Below are positions 15,990 to 23,658 of a stretch of DNA of 35,735 bases, piece after piece. Origin of the DNA: Geomobilimonas luticola. GTDB taxonomy: Bacteria > Desulfobacterota > Desulfuromonadia > Geobacterales > Geobacteraceae. The DNA is taken from assembly GCF_018476905.1 (NCBI RefSeq), contig NZ_JAHCVK010000015.1, forward strand, positions 1 to 35,735, read 5' to 3'. A model generated the notes under the pieces. That model did not search any database. It worked only from the letters and a program-made list of their open reading frames with translations, and was not told where the DNA came from. How positions within the stretch are numbered: position 1 is the first letter of the stretch; each line of letters starts with the position of its first letter. The position numbers were made by a program, and so were the translations under genes.

Positions 15990-17600
15990 CTATTTCCGGG
16001 CCATCCGCAGTTTGGGCTTGGCATGGGACAGGTCGAACTGGAGCATGACATAGCCGTAGTCAATGTCCCTTTCGCTCCCGGTGGCGTCGCGGAAGAAGCC
16101 GCCGGTGAAGAAGCGGTCGTAGCCGGCGACAAACGACAGGTTGTCGGAAAAAGCGTAGGTGAGGGTGAAATCGGCCTCCACCCCCAGGTTCTTGCTGAAA
16201 CCCGGCTCCACGTAGCTGGCGCGGAAGTAGCGGCCGGTAGCAGAGAAGTTCACCTCTCTGGTGATGTCGATTCCCCATCCGAGGGTATGGATTCGCAGGC
16301 CGCTGGCATGGTGGTCTCCCACGTCGATGCCCGAAAGTGAGCCGATTACGTTCATGTCGCCGGTGAGGGGGGAGTCGGTGTTGGGGTTGCTGAACTCTCG
16401 TCGGAAGGAGCCGCCGGTGGCAGCGTCGCTGTCGCCGGAGCCGAGGGCGTAGCTGGCGAAAAGATGGTTGTGATATCCCCACAGCGTGGTGTCGAAAGAA
16501 ATATCCGCATGGCCGCCGTACGCAGAGATATTCTCATTCCCGTCCGTAGCGGGATTGAAGAGGCGTCCCGTCTGGAAGACCGGCTCCACTTCCAGCGCCA
16601 CCGGGCCGAACGTCGCCATTCCCCGCACCCCCCAGGTATCCCGGTGCTCGCCCGCGTGATGCTCCCCGGAACCGGTATCGCGCAGGGCGTATGCCTCGAG
16701 TGCATTCCCTTCTGAAAAGGTCCAGGTCCCGTAACCACCGACCAGTTCTCCCTTCACCCCGTCGGAGAAGGGGGTGGCGTACCAGCCGCCAAAGAGGTCG
16801 ATGGTCAGTGGCTTGAGCGGAGCAAGTCGTACCCGGAGCGCGTCAAAACTAAGCCCATCGTAGAACGAGTCGTTCCCCAGGACGAAGGCGCTGCCGTACA
16901 CGAATTCCTGGCGCCCCGCCTTGAGGGAGTATCCTTCCGCTTCCGGCCAGTGGGCCTCGGCGAACCCCTGGTAGAGAGAGACCTTGCCGGCATACTGGCT
17001 CCCGCCGCTGAACCCGTACCCCTGCCCCTCGGCGTGGATATCGAGCCAGCCGGTCGGATGCCAGTAGGCGTAAGGCTTAACGCGGTAGAGGAAACGTCCT
17101 TCGCCGTGCCCCGGATTGTAGCTGAAATCGGGAAGCCGGAAGTTGCCGGCCCCCTCGCCGCGCAGGAATCCGTCAACCCCCACTTTGAACAGGAATGACG
17201 GATCATCGGGCTTGGCAAGCATCTTCTCGATCGTCTCCCGCAGGGTGACGTAGCCTGCAAGCTGGACCAGATCGTCCTTCAGCGCCTCGTGCAGCGCAGC
17301 GATCCGCTCCATCTCCTCGGGGGGGATCGCTGCCACCCCTTCCTTCTCGCACTTTTCCAGCAGTTTGACGATGACCGAGAGAAAACAGTGCGCCACTTCA
17401 CCCCTCGGACAAGGCTTGCCGTCAACCACCACCTCATCGGGCAGCTGGCTGTCGGCGCCATATTTCCGGGCCAGGGCGGCAATCTCCTGGCAGGACGACT
17501 GATCGGCTGTTATGGAAACTTCGAGGCGTTCTTCTGCGAAACTGACAACGGGGGAGAACATGAGGCAACAACAGAGGAAGGGAAGGAACAAGCGGTGCAT
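15990..17600 (-). CDS. Iron-regulated outer membrane porin with SLH-like N-terminal domain
   Basis: Exported beta-barrel protein, 536 residues from the ATG at 17600, which has GGAG eight bases upstream. Residues 1-22 are a signal peptide. Residues about 28-100 (CQEIAALARKYG, then CPRGEVAHC and a helical run) resemble the SLH-like periplasmic domains of porins that tether the outer membrane to the wall. The rest is alternating strands typical of alginate-export or OprB-like porins. The last strand ends DYGYVMLQFDLSHAKPKLR, followed by a short basic tail. A strong promoter with an overlapping Fur box lies upstream, so the gene should be induced by iron starvation. It follows the nickel transporter operon but has its own promoter. 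The solute is unknown. Confidence 0.8.
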   Translation of the reverse strand: MHRLFLPFLCCCLMFSPVVSFAEERLEVSITADQSSCQEIAALARKYGADSQLPDEVVVDGKPCPRGEVAHCFLSVIVKLLEKCEKEGVAAIPPEEMERIAALHEALKDDLVQLAGYVTLRETIEKMLAKPDDPSFLFKVGVDGFLRGEGAGNFRLPDFSYNPGHGEGRFLYRVKPYAYWHPTGWLDIHAEGQGYGFSGGSQYAGKVSLYQGFAEAHWPEAEGYSLKAGRQEFVYGSAFVLGNDSFYDGLSFDALRVRLAPLKPLTIDLFGGWYATPFSDGVKGELVGGYGTWTFSEGNALEAYALRDTGSGEHHAGEHRDTWGVRGMATFGPVALEVEPVFQTGRLFNPATDGNENISAYGGHADISFDTTLWGYHNHLFASYALGSGDSDAATGGSFRREFSNPNTDSPLTGDMNVIGSLSGIDVGDHHASGLRIHTLGWGIDITREVNFSATGRYFRASYVEPGFSKNLGVEADFTLTYAFSDNLSFVAGYDRFFTGGFFRDATGSERDIDYGYVMLQFDLSHAKPKLRMARK

Positions 17601-17646
17601 GGGCAATCTCCATAAGCGAAATACGAAACAGCGCAAACAATGAAAT

Positions 17647-17677
17647 TGATAATAGTTATCAAAATCATTCCTGTCAA
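17647..17677 (-). promoter_or_regulatory. Porin promoter with overlapping Fur box
   Basis: On the minus strand TTGACA (17672-17677), a 17-bp spacer and TATTAT (17649-17654) form a near-consensus sigma-70 promoter. The 15-bp TGATAATAGTTATCA (17647-17661) covers the -10 box and differs from the 7-1-7 Fur consensus at one position. Iron-loaded Fur bound here would block RNA polymerase. Confidence 0.85.
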
Positions 17678-17714
17678 CGTTTTTTCACGTATGCAGATCT
17701 TTTTGAAGTGGTGT

Positions 17715-18473
17715 CTAGCTCACTTTGCCGCCACAGACCGGGCATCCCTGCATGGACAAGGGCTTCTCCAGCCGGCACCGGGCAAGGAGTTCGTCATTGC
17801 GGAAAATCTCCAGGGGGGGGCCGTCACCCCTGACTTCCCCCTCGTGGAGGATAATGACCCGGCTGCAGAGTTCCAGCACCATGTCCAGATCATGGCTGGT
17901 GAATATCCTGGTGTGGCTGAACTCCCTGAGGAGCGCCATGAGCTGGCGGCGGGCATGGGGGTCGAGCCCGTCCGTCGGCTCGTCCATGACGAGGATGTCG
18001 GGGGACATGGAAAGCACCGTGGCGATGGCCACCCGCTTCTTCTCCCCCCCCGAGAGATTGTAGGGAGGTTTTTCCTGCAGGTGCCCGGCCCCGACCTTTT
18101 CCAGGGCATCTTTCACCCGCTGTTCCACGTCGGTTCCGGACAACCCCAGGTTGAGCGGGCCGAAAGCAACGTCGTCATAGACTGTCGGCATGAAGAGCTG
18201 GTCGTCCGGGTCCTGGAACACCATCCCCACCGTCCGCCGGATTTCGGGAAGGGTGGCCTTGGTCAGGGGATAGTCCCCGATGCGGATCTCCCCCGCGGTG
18301 GGGGTGAGAAAGCCGTTCAGGTGAAGCAAGAGGGTCGATTTCCCCGCGCCGTTGGCGCCGATGATCGCCACCGACTCGCCATGGGTAATGCGAAAGGAAA
18401 CGTCCCGCAGGGCAACGGTGCCGTCGGGATAGACATGGCGGAGATTCCTGACTTCAACGATATGATGGCTCAT
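17715..18473 (-). CDS. nikO: ECF nickel/cobalt transporter ATPase
   Basis: ATP-hydrolysing subunit of an energy-coupling-factor metal importer, 252 residues. Walker A GANGAGKST is at 39-47, the ECF-type Q-loop FQDPDDQLF near 86, signature LSGGEKKR at 140-147 and Walker B LVMDEP at 161-166. The C-terminus ends in a Cys pair (GCPVCGG) that is outside the ATPase core and could bind metal. The ATG overlaps the end of the membrane-subunit gene by four bases. The nickel reading depends on the NikR box upstream of the operon; without it the gene would be called cbiO. Confidence 0.92.
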   Translation of the reverse strand: MSHHIVEVRNLRHVYPDGTVALRDVSFRITHGESVAIIGANGAGKSTLLLHLNGFLTPTAGEIRIGDYPLTKATLPEIRRTVGMVFQDPDDQLFMPTVYDDVAFGPLNLGLSGTDVEQRVKDALEKVGAGHLQEKPPYNLSGGEKKRVAIATVLSMSPDILVMDEPTDGLDPHARRQLMALLREFSHTRIFTSHDLDMVLELCSRVIILHEGEVRGDGPPLEIFRNDELLARCRLEKPLSMQGCPVCGGKVS

Positions 18474-19279
18474 GGTGATATTCCCGTAACGAGCGATCCC
18501 ACCAGCTGTGACAGGTTCAGGAACCGCAGGATGATGAAGAGTGTGGACCAGCCCAGAAGGAAGAGCAGTTCCCTGCCGCCGAAACGTGTATCTCTTCGCG
18601 TGTGGAATTCGCCAGTGAACCCCCGCGCCAGCATGGCCATGTGGATCCGCTCTGCCCGCTGCCAGGTCCGGAGCAGCAGGTGTCCCACGAGGGAGCCGAA
18701 GATCCCCGGCTCCATCTTCTTCCCGAGCGAGCGGAGTTTTCGCGCCCGCTCCATCCGTGACCCCTCATCGGTGAGGACGAAGATGTAGCGGTAGAGGAAG
18801 AGAAGCTGCACGGCGAAGACCCGGGGCATCCCGATCCGCTCGAGGGCCAGACATACGCCAGGGAAGCCGGTCACCCCCACGAGCACGATCGCCGCCCCGA
18901 CCGTGAGGATCGAGCGCATGACGATGGAGGCAAAGGAGAGCCAGCCGCCGGTGATGCCGAGTGATCCGATCTGGACGAGCACCTCCCGGTCGAAGATGGG
19001 GTTAAATATCCCCACGACCAGGGCAAAGGGACAGAGCAGGGCAATCTTCTTGATGACGTAGGCAACCGGAAGATTCCCGAGTGCAACCATCGCCACGGGG
19101 AAGATGAGAAAGGGGACGAGGGGGGTCACCTCGTATTTCCCGAATGAGACCACCGTCACGACAAAAACGAGGGTCGCCAGAACCTTGGCCCGTGGGTCGA
19201 GGCGATGGATCGCCGTATCCCCGGTGGCCAGCCGGTCAAGCCTTTTGAAATCCAGGAGCGCCCCGTCAATGGATGCCAT
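18470..19279 (-). CDS. nikQ: ECF nickel/cobalt transporter transmembrane subunit (CbiQ/NikQ)
   Basis: Membrane scaffold that couples the ATPase to the substrate-binding subunit, 269 residues. It has about five or six hydrophobic segments. Cytoplasmic coupling motifs with Ala-Arg-Gly are visible (ERIHMAMLARGF near 215). The N-terminal run HRLDPRAKVL is characteristic of the CbiQ/EcfT family. It lies 80 bp downstream of nikMN, with a strong hairpin in the gap, and overlaps nikO by four bases. Confidence 0.92.
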   Translation of the reverse strand: MASIDGALLDFKRLDRLATGDTAIHRLDPRAKVLATLVFVVTVVSFGKYEVTPLVPFLIFPVAMVALGNLPVAYVIKKIALLCPFALVVGIFNPIFDREVLVQIGSLGITGGWLSFASIVMRSILTVGAAIVLVGVTGFPGVCLALERIGMPRVFAVQLLFLYRYIFVLTDEGSRMERARKLRSLGKKMEPGIFGSLVGHLLLRTWQRAERIHMAMLARGFTGEFHTRRDTRFGGRELLFLLGWSTLFIILRFLNLSQLVGSLVTGISP

Positions 19280-19294
19280 GGTGGTCTCTCATAC

Positions 19295-19325
19295 AACGGG
19301 GGAGGGGCAGCGCCCCTCCCCCGTT
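19295..19325. repeat. 14-bp perfect hairpin between nikMN and nikQ
   Basis: The arms 19295-19308 and 19312-19325 pair perfectly around a 3-base loop. No T-run follows in the direction of transcription, so it is more likely an mRNA-stabilising or attenuating structure, or a simple member of the GC-rich palindrome family, than a full terminator. Confidence 0.7.
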
Positions 19326-19359
19326 CCTCGCGATGAAGATACTTTCTGTTTCCGGTTCG

Positions 19360-20406
19360 TCAGGCAGACTGGTGCCGCTTTTTGAGGAGGAATCCCACCA
19401 GGAGGGCAACTGCCAGGGTTATGCATGCCCCGAGGACCCCTGAGACGCTGGTGCCGACCCTGCTCTCCCCTTTGTCTTTTCCCTGGCCGGCAGGCTGTGC
19501 CCCTTCCTTCCCCGTTTCTCCGGACTTCCGGAAGGAATAATCCGGCAGGAAGGAGGTCTTCCGCTGCACCTCTGCCAACGTTCCGTGAATTCCCTGTGTG
19601 GGACCCGGCAGTTCCCCCTTGCCGGTCACTTTGCCGATGGCCCATTCCAGACCGTCGGGGTCTTTCGAGGCAAACCAGGAGACCATACCTCCGGTCAGGA
19701 CTGCCATGGCCAAAAAAGCGAGCAGCACGCCGCGAACCGGACGGCTGCCGGCGGAGCACGCCCCGGGAGAAGACGGGACGAGTTCCGGGCGGGCCCTGTA
19801 CACGAACGAGACCACCGCAGCAGTCACAAACCCCTCCACAACGCCGATGGCAAGGTGAATCGGCTGCATCATGACGACAAACGTGGAGAACGGCAACGAC
19901 GATTGCCCCGAGGCGACGGTTTCAAGGACCACCCCGAACGCACCGAGCTGCAAGCCGGTTACGGCGGCAGCGATCGCCGCCATGGTCATGCGCGCCCGGG
20001 TCTGATGCGCGCCGACAAGTTGCCGGTAGACAAAGGGATAGGCGATGAACGCCGGGAAAAACCCGAGGTTGAAAATATTGCACCCCAGCGCCAGCAGGCC
20101 GCCGTCGGCAAAAAACAGTGCCTGGATCACCAGAACCGATGCGATGGTAAGGAAGGCGGCGTAGGGGCCGAGGAGAACGGAAAGGAGGAGTCCACCACCC
20201 AGGTGACCGCTGGAACCGGTCGCCGGAATGCTGAAATTGATCATCTGGGCGGCAAAGATGAACGCGCCGAGTACCCCCATAAGCGGCACCCTGCTGTCAG
20301 CGAGGTCAGTCCGGACCTTCCTTGCGCAGTAGGCGATGGTTCCTGCCGAGGCCGCCCACATGGCCCCCCCCACGGCGGGTGACAACAGTGCGTCTGCCAT
20401 GTGCAT
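19360..20406 (-). CDS. nikMN: ECF nickel transporter substrate-binding protein, NikM-NikN fusion
   Basis: Metal-capturing membrane subunit of 348 residues. I take the ATG at 20406: AAGGAG lies eight bases upstream, and the product begins Met-His-Met, the N-terminus whose His2 binds Ni or Co in this family. The longer frame to 20445 would bury that residue. Residues about 1-215 are the CbiM/NikM core with a PATGSSGHLGGG loop. A further helix, the DPDGLEWA motif near 240 and a last membrane helix at the C-terminus form the fused NikN-like part. A NikR operator sits upstream, so nickel is the probable substrate. Confidence 0.9.
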   Translation of the reverse strand: MHMADALLSPAVGGAMWAASAGTIAYCARKVRTDLADSRVPLMGVLGAFIFAAQMINFSIPATGSSGHLGGGLLLSVLLGPYAAFLTIASVLVIQALFFADGGLLALGCNIFNLGFFPAFIAYPFVYRQLVGAHQTRARMTMAAIAAAVTGLQLGAFGVVLETVASGQSSLPFSTFVVMMQPIHLAIGVVEGFVTAAVVSFVYRARPELVPSSPGACSAGSRPVRGVLLAFLAMAVLTGGMVSWFASKDPDGLEWAIGKVTGKGELPGPTQGIHGTLAEVQRKTSFLPDYSFRKSGETGKEGAQPAGQGKDKGESRVGTSVSGVLGACITLAVALLVGFLLKKRHQSA

Positions 20407-20457
20407 GGCGCTTGCTCCTTGATGACAGGGACCGGATTTTGCCACAGCAGGCCCCTG

Positions 20458-20484
20458 GTGTTACAAAACAAAAAAGCGTAACAC
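20458..20484. promoter_or_regulatory. NikR operator upstream of nikMNQO
   Basis: GTGTTAC (20458-20464), 13 bases, then GTAACAC (20478-20484): a perfect 7-bp dyad. It agrees with the NikR site form described for deltaproteobacteria (GTGTTAC-N13/14-GTAACAC). It lies just downstream of the proposed promoter, where bound NikR would repress. Confidence 0.85.
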
Positions 20485-20488
20485 CTCT

Positions 20489-20517
20489 TAGGTAGCATCC
20501 TGCTACGTGCATGTCAA
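20489..20517 (-). promoter_or_regulatory. Probable nikMNQO promoter
   Basis: TTGACA (20512-20517, minus strand) is followed after 17 bp by TACCTA (20489-20494). The -35 box is perfect and the -10 box weak. The spacer carries a 6-bp dyad GTAGCA/TGCTAC (20492-20506) that could be a second protein site. Confidence 0.45.
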
Positions 20518-20551
20518 TGATATAGTTGCCGCGCAGAAAGGAGCGGGCGTG

Positions 20552-20580
20552 AAAAAGGCGGATTGAGGTCTCAATCCGCC
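20552..20580 (-). terminator. Intrinsic terminator of the feo operon
   Basis: A 10-bp perfect stem with a 4-base loop (20557-20566 and 20571-20580) is followed on the minus strand by five T (20552-20556). It lies 44 bp after the stop of the DtxR-FeoA gene. Confidence 0.88.
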
Positions 20581-20623
20581 GGGTCCTGCTCGCTCGTGGT
20601 CGGTGTAAGTGAGCTGCCTCACC

Positions 20624-21268
20624 CTATCTTCTGACGAATATCTCCCGTGCCATGGCGGTATCGATGGCGAATTCGGAGAAGCCGACCCGGAAGATGTAGG
20701 ACGGAAAACTCTGCATGAGAATGATCCGGTTGCCGGGGAGGACCCCCATGGCCATCAGCTTCTGCATCTTCTTGCTGTCCTCGGTGAGGATGTAGGCGAT
20801 CTCCCCCTCTTCCCCCGATTTCAGCTCCGTCAGCGGCACCACCCCCAGGTCGCCGCTCTGCCGCGCCTCCATACAGCAGTCGCCGGGGGGGATTGCCTTG
20901 CCGTGGGGGCAGGTGGTGGGATGATTGAGCATGGTGCAGACCTTGGTGTCCACCCCTTCGTTCAGCAGGTGCTCGAACTGGCACGCCTTGTCCTCGGCGG
21001 TCTCCCCCCGGATGTTGAGGACGTCCATCATCAGCCGTTCCGCCAGCCGGTGGCGCCGGATGGTCTTGCGCCCCTCCTCTTTCCCCTCGGGACGGAAATA
21101 GACCCGCTCATCCCGCACCTCGATGAACGCCAGACCAGTCAGTTCCCGATAGGCCGGATCATCGGCCGCCACGCTGATCCGCTCCCGCTCCTCGTAACCG
21201 CGCCCCTCTTCTTCCACAGCTATCCAGAGAGCTTCCAGGATCTCTTCCGCCTTGTCGGACAGTTTCAT
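20624..21268 (-). CDS. ideR: DtxR/IdeR-family metal-dependent regulator fused to a FeoA domain
   Basis: Protein of 214 residues. Residues about 1-70 correspond to the winged helix and about 70-125 to the DtxR dimerisation and metal domain. RRHRLAERL keeps the first His and Glu ligands, CQFEH keeps the Cys/Glu/His ligands, and HPTTCPHGKAIP is the family hallmark. Residues about 135-214 are a FeoA/SH3-like domain (LGVVPLTELKSGEEGEI, MGVLPGNRI). The helix-turn-helix is aberrant: aligned with IdeR it is about six residues shorter and lacks the usual recognition helix. It may not bind DNA in the usual way. It is the last gene of the feoB-zinc ribbon-ideR run and could provide the FeoA function for FeoB. 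No separate feoA is present. Confidence 0.85.
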   Translation of the reverse strand: MKLSDKAEEILEALWIAVEEEGRGYEERERISVAADDPAYRELTGLAFIEVRDERVYFRPEGKEEGRKTIRRHRLAERLMMDVLNIRGETAEDKACQFEHLLNEGVDTKVCTMLNHPTTCPHGKAIPPGDCCMEARQSGDLGVVPLTELKSGEEGEIAYILTEDSKKMQKLMAMGVLPGNRIILMQSFPSYIFRVGFSEFAIDTAMAREIFVRR

Positions 21269-21310
21269 GCTTTATGTCTCCTTTTTGAAATATATATCGA
21301 ACTGATAACC

Positions 21311-21484
21311 TTATGAATTTTTGCCGAATACCTTTTTCAGCTTCTTCACCACCGCCGGTTCGGGGGGATTCTCGTAGAAACAGCGGGGACAGCGGACCGA
21401 CCGGCACGGCTTGCCGCACTTGCCGCACCCCTTGATCCCCTCTTCCTCGGCAAACTCATGCCCGCAATATCCGCACCGTATCAT
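21311..21484 (-). CDS. Small zinc-ribbon protein between feoB and ideR
   Basis: Protein of 57 residues, ATG at 21484 with CGGAG six bases upstream. It has several Cys pairs (CGYC, CGKC, and CRSVRCPRC), matching a double zinc ribbon or rubredoxin-like knuckle, then a basic tail (VVKKLKKVFGK). It lies 74 bp after feoB and 42 bp before the DtxR-FeoA gene. A small Cys-rich partner is common in Feo operons (FeoC is one type), but this is not a FeoC sequence that I recognise. I infer a Feo accessory or an iron-sensing role. Confidence 0.8.
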   Translation of the reverse strand: MIRCGYCGHEFAEEEGIKGCGKCGKPCRSVRCPRCFYENPPEPAVVKKLKKVFGKNS

Positions 21485-21495
21485 AAAAACTCCGT

Positions 21496-21545
21496 GACCA
21501 GGGACCGGGGACCGGGAAATCGTCGTTTTACCTTGGTCCCTGGTC
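21496..21545. repeat. Inverted repeat of the GGGACC type
   Basis: GACCAGGGACC (21496-21506) and GGTCCCTGGTC (21535-21545) are perfect inverted copies in the gap between feoB and the zinc-ribbon gene. Similar GGGGACC/GTGACCGG words recur at 24401-24480. Confidence 0.6.
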
Positions 21546-21558
21546 CTGGCCTGTCGCC

Positions 21559-23550
21559 TTACAAAATCCCCGTCACCAGCAAGAACTTGTTGAGCAGCCA
21601 GCCGCTTCCGAAGGCGAGTCCGCTGACGAACAGGCCGATACCGACCGCCACCATCGTCCCCCGCTCTTTCTTCATGATGAGGAACTGGGCGACGCAGGGA
21701 ATGAAGAGGGTGAGGGTCACGGCGGCCACCGTCAGCTGGCGTGGATCGAGGAGCCCGTTGGTCTGCAGGTCGTACAGTCCGGCCGCGCCGTAATCCCGGC
21801 GGAAGAAGCCGAAGATGAACGCAACCGCCACCTCCTTGGGAAGCCCCATCATCGCCATCACCGGACTCATGGTATCCACCGCCTTCTCGAAGAAGTGGGT
21901 GATCTTGCCGATCCAGAGCAGCACCGAGGCGAGGATGAAGAGGGGGAGTATCTCCAGGAAGTACCACTGCATCCGGGTGTAGGTCTTGGTCAGGATGTTG
22001 GAGAGCTGGGGGAGCCTCATGGGAGGGAGCTCCATGTAGAACATGGGGGTCTCGCCCGGCATGATCCTGGCTGCCAGAAAACCTATGACGAGGAAGATCA
22101 GGAGCAGACAGAGACTCCAGACGAGGAGCGCCCCCGGTGCCTTGGAGAGGAGAGCCAGGATCACCCCGAGCTGGGCCGAACAGGGGATGGCCAGCGCCAG
22201 AAGCAGGGTGGCGATGATCCGCTCCCGCACCGTCTCCAGGGTACGGGTCACCATGGTGGCCATGGTGTCGCAGCCGAAGCCGAGCACCATGGGGATAACC
22301 GCCCGACCCGTGAGGCCGATCTTCTTGAATACCCGGTCCACCAGGAGTGCCAGGCGGGGGAAATAGCCGCTGTCCTCCAGGATGGAGAAGAAGAGGAAGA
22401 AGGTCGCCACGATGGGGAGAATGATCCCCACCGCGTAGCGGAGTCCGAGGGTGATGACGCCGTACTCACCGACAAACAGCTCCTGGATCACCCCCCACGG
22501 GATGACCCCCTTGACGAGGTCGGTTATCCAGGGGTTGAAGTGCTCCTCGAACCCCTTACCCTCCAGCACATCCACCAGGGTGCCGGCGCCGAATTCCCCG
22601 ACGAACTTGTAGAGGCCGAAGTAAAGGACAACCAGGAGGAGCGGCACCCCCGTCACGGGACGGACCGCCCAGCGGGAAAGCCGTTCGCTGAAGGTAATGC
22701 GACGCTGGGCGGGAAACCGGAACACGTCAGCCAGAAGCCCCGTGACGATCCCCTTCCGCTCCATGGACAGGTCCATGTGAAAGGATTCCCGCCGCTCGAA
22801 ACATTTCGCCTTCACCTGGGCGGCGATAGCCGCGAACCCGTCTCCTTCCCGCTCCTTTACCAGTGCGGCCACTTCGTCATCCCGCTGAAGGAGGAGCAAT
22901 GCCAGGGATTTGCGGGAAATGGGGTAACTGCCATGGATAAGGTTTGCCACGCTGTCGATGTCCGCTTCCAACCGGCGGCTGTAGCCGAACACTGCGTGGG
23001 TCTTCCCCGTGTAAGTCGCGATGGCGCGGCGGATCTCCGCCAGCCCCCGCTTCTTGGCAGTGGCCGCGCCGATCACCGGAATGCCGAGTTTTTCCTGCAG
23101 CAGCGGAATATCGATGGCAAGCCCCATCCGCTCCGCCTCGTCCATGATGTTCACCACGAGCACTACCGGCAGCTGGGCGTCGATGAGCTGGAGCGTCATG
23201 GACAGCATCCGCTCCAGGTTACGGGCGTCGATGACATGGACCACCACGTCCGGCGCTTCGTTGAGGAGTATCTCCCGGGCCACCCGCTCCTCTTCCGTAA
23301 TGGGGAGGATGGAGTACATCCCCGGTGTATCCATGATCTGGAACTGCTCGCCGTCGATGGTCGCCGCTCCGCGGGAAACCTCCACCGACGTGCCGGGGTA
23401 GTTGGAGACCGTCACATAGGCGCCGGTCAGGGCGTTGAAAAGGACACTTTTCCCCACGTTCGGATTTCCCACCAGCACAACCTTGCGGGCGTGGGAGGGG
23501 GCATCGTCGTGGGGGGTGTGACAACTCGCTTTCTTCTTGAACAATGCCAT
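21559..23550 (-). CDS. feoB: Ferrous iron transporter FeoB
   Basis: GTP-dependent Fe(II) importer, 663 residues. The N-terminal G domain has G1 GNPNVGKS (28-35), G3 DTPGMYS (74-80), G4 NIMD (134-137) and G5 GAATAKK. The G2 region is YPGTSVEVSRG. A helical regulatory domain follows, then about eight to ten membrane helices with the Gate-type segment GFGCDTMATMVTRTLE, a hallmark of FeoB. An unusual N-terminal leader of about 20 residues contains Cys10 and several His. A Fur box lies 41-55 bp upstream of the ATG. The zinc-ribbon and DtxR-FeoA genes follow. Confidence 0.97.
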   Translation of the reverse strand: MALFKKKASCHTPHDDAPSHARKVVLVGNPNVGKSVLFNALTGAYVTVSNYPGTSVEVSRGAATIDGEQFQIMDTPGMYSILPITEEERVAREILLNEAPDVVVHVIDARNLERMLSMTLQLIDAQLPVVLVVNIMDEAERMGLAIDIPLLQEKLGIPVIGAATAKKRGLAEIRRAIATYTGKTHAVFGYSRRLEADIDSVANLIHGSYPISRKSLALLLLQRDDEVAALVKEREGDGFAAIAAQVKAKCFERRESFHMDLSMERKGIVTGLLADVFRFPAQRRITFSERLSRWAVRPVTGVPLLLVVLYFGLYKFVGEFGAGTLVDVLEGKGFEEHFNPWITDLVKGVIPWGVIQELFVGEYGVITLGLRYAVGIILPIVATFFLFFSILEDSGYFPRLALLVDRVFKKIGLTGRAVIPMVLGFGCDTMATMVTRTLETVRERIIATLLLALAIPCSAQLGVILALLSKAPGALLVWSLCLLLIFLVIGFLAARIMPGETPMFYMELPPMRLPQLSNILTKTYTRMQWYFLEILPLFILASVLLWIGKITHFFEKAVDTMSPVMAMMGLPKEVAVAFIFGFFRRDYGAAGLYDLQTNGLLDPRQLTVAAVTLTLFIPCVAQFLIMKKERGTMVAVGIGLFVSGLAFGSGWLLNKFLLVTGIL

Positions 23551-23590
23551 GTACGGTAGAACCTTTCTTTGCCGCTCCAGTTGTTGTTTA

Positions 23591-23605
23591 TGAAAATCAC
23601 TTTCA
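23591..23605. promoter_or_regulatory. Fur box upstream of feoB
   Basis: TGAAAATCACTTTCA fits the 7-1-7 Fur pattern at 12 of 14 positions. The identical 15-mer, in the other orientation, overlaps the fur promoter at 24105-24119. The surrounding sequence is A/T-rich, but I could not place a convincing -35/-10 pair. Confidence 0.8.
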
Positions 23606-23658
23606 CTGACTGGAGAAAATTTTTTCAGTTTTTATTTAGCGATGCGAGGTGCGGCGTG

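Noticed and set aside
15913-16132. N-terminal half of the open frame ending at 15713
   Set aside because: It is made of repeat sequence and the antisense of the porin 3' end. Only the last 65 or so codons look like a real gene remnant.
21895-23559. 554-codon plus-strand open frame
   Set aside because: It is antisense to feoB. The translation is rich in His, Glu and Gly with no domain or membrane pattern, and feoB is unmistakable.
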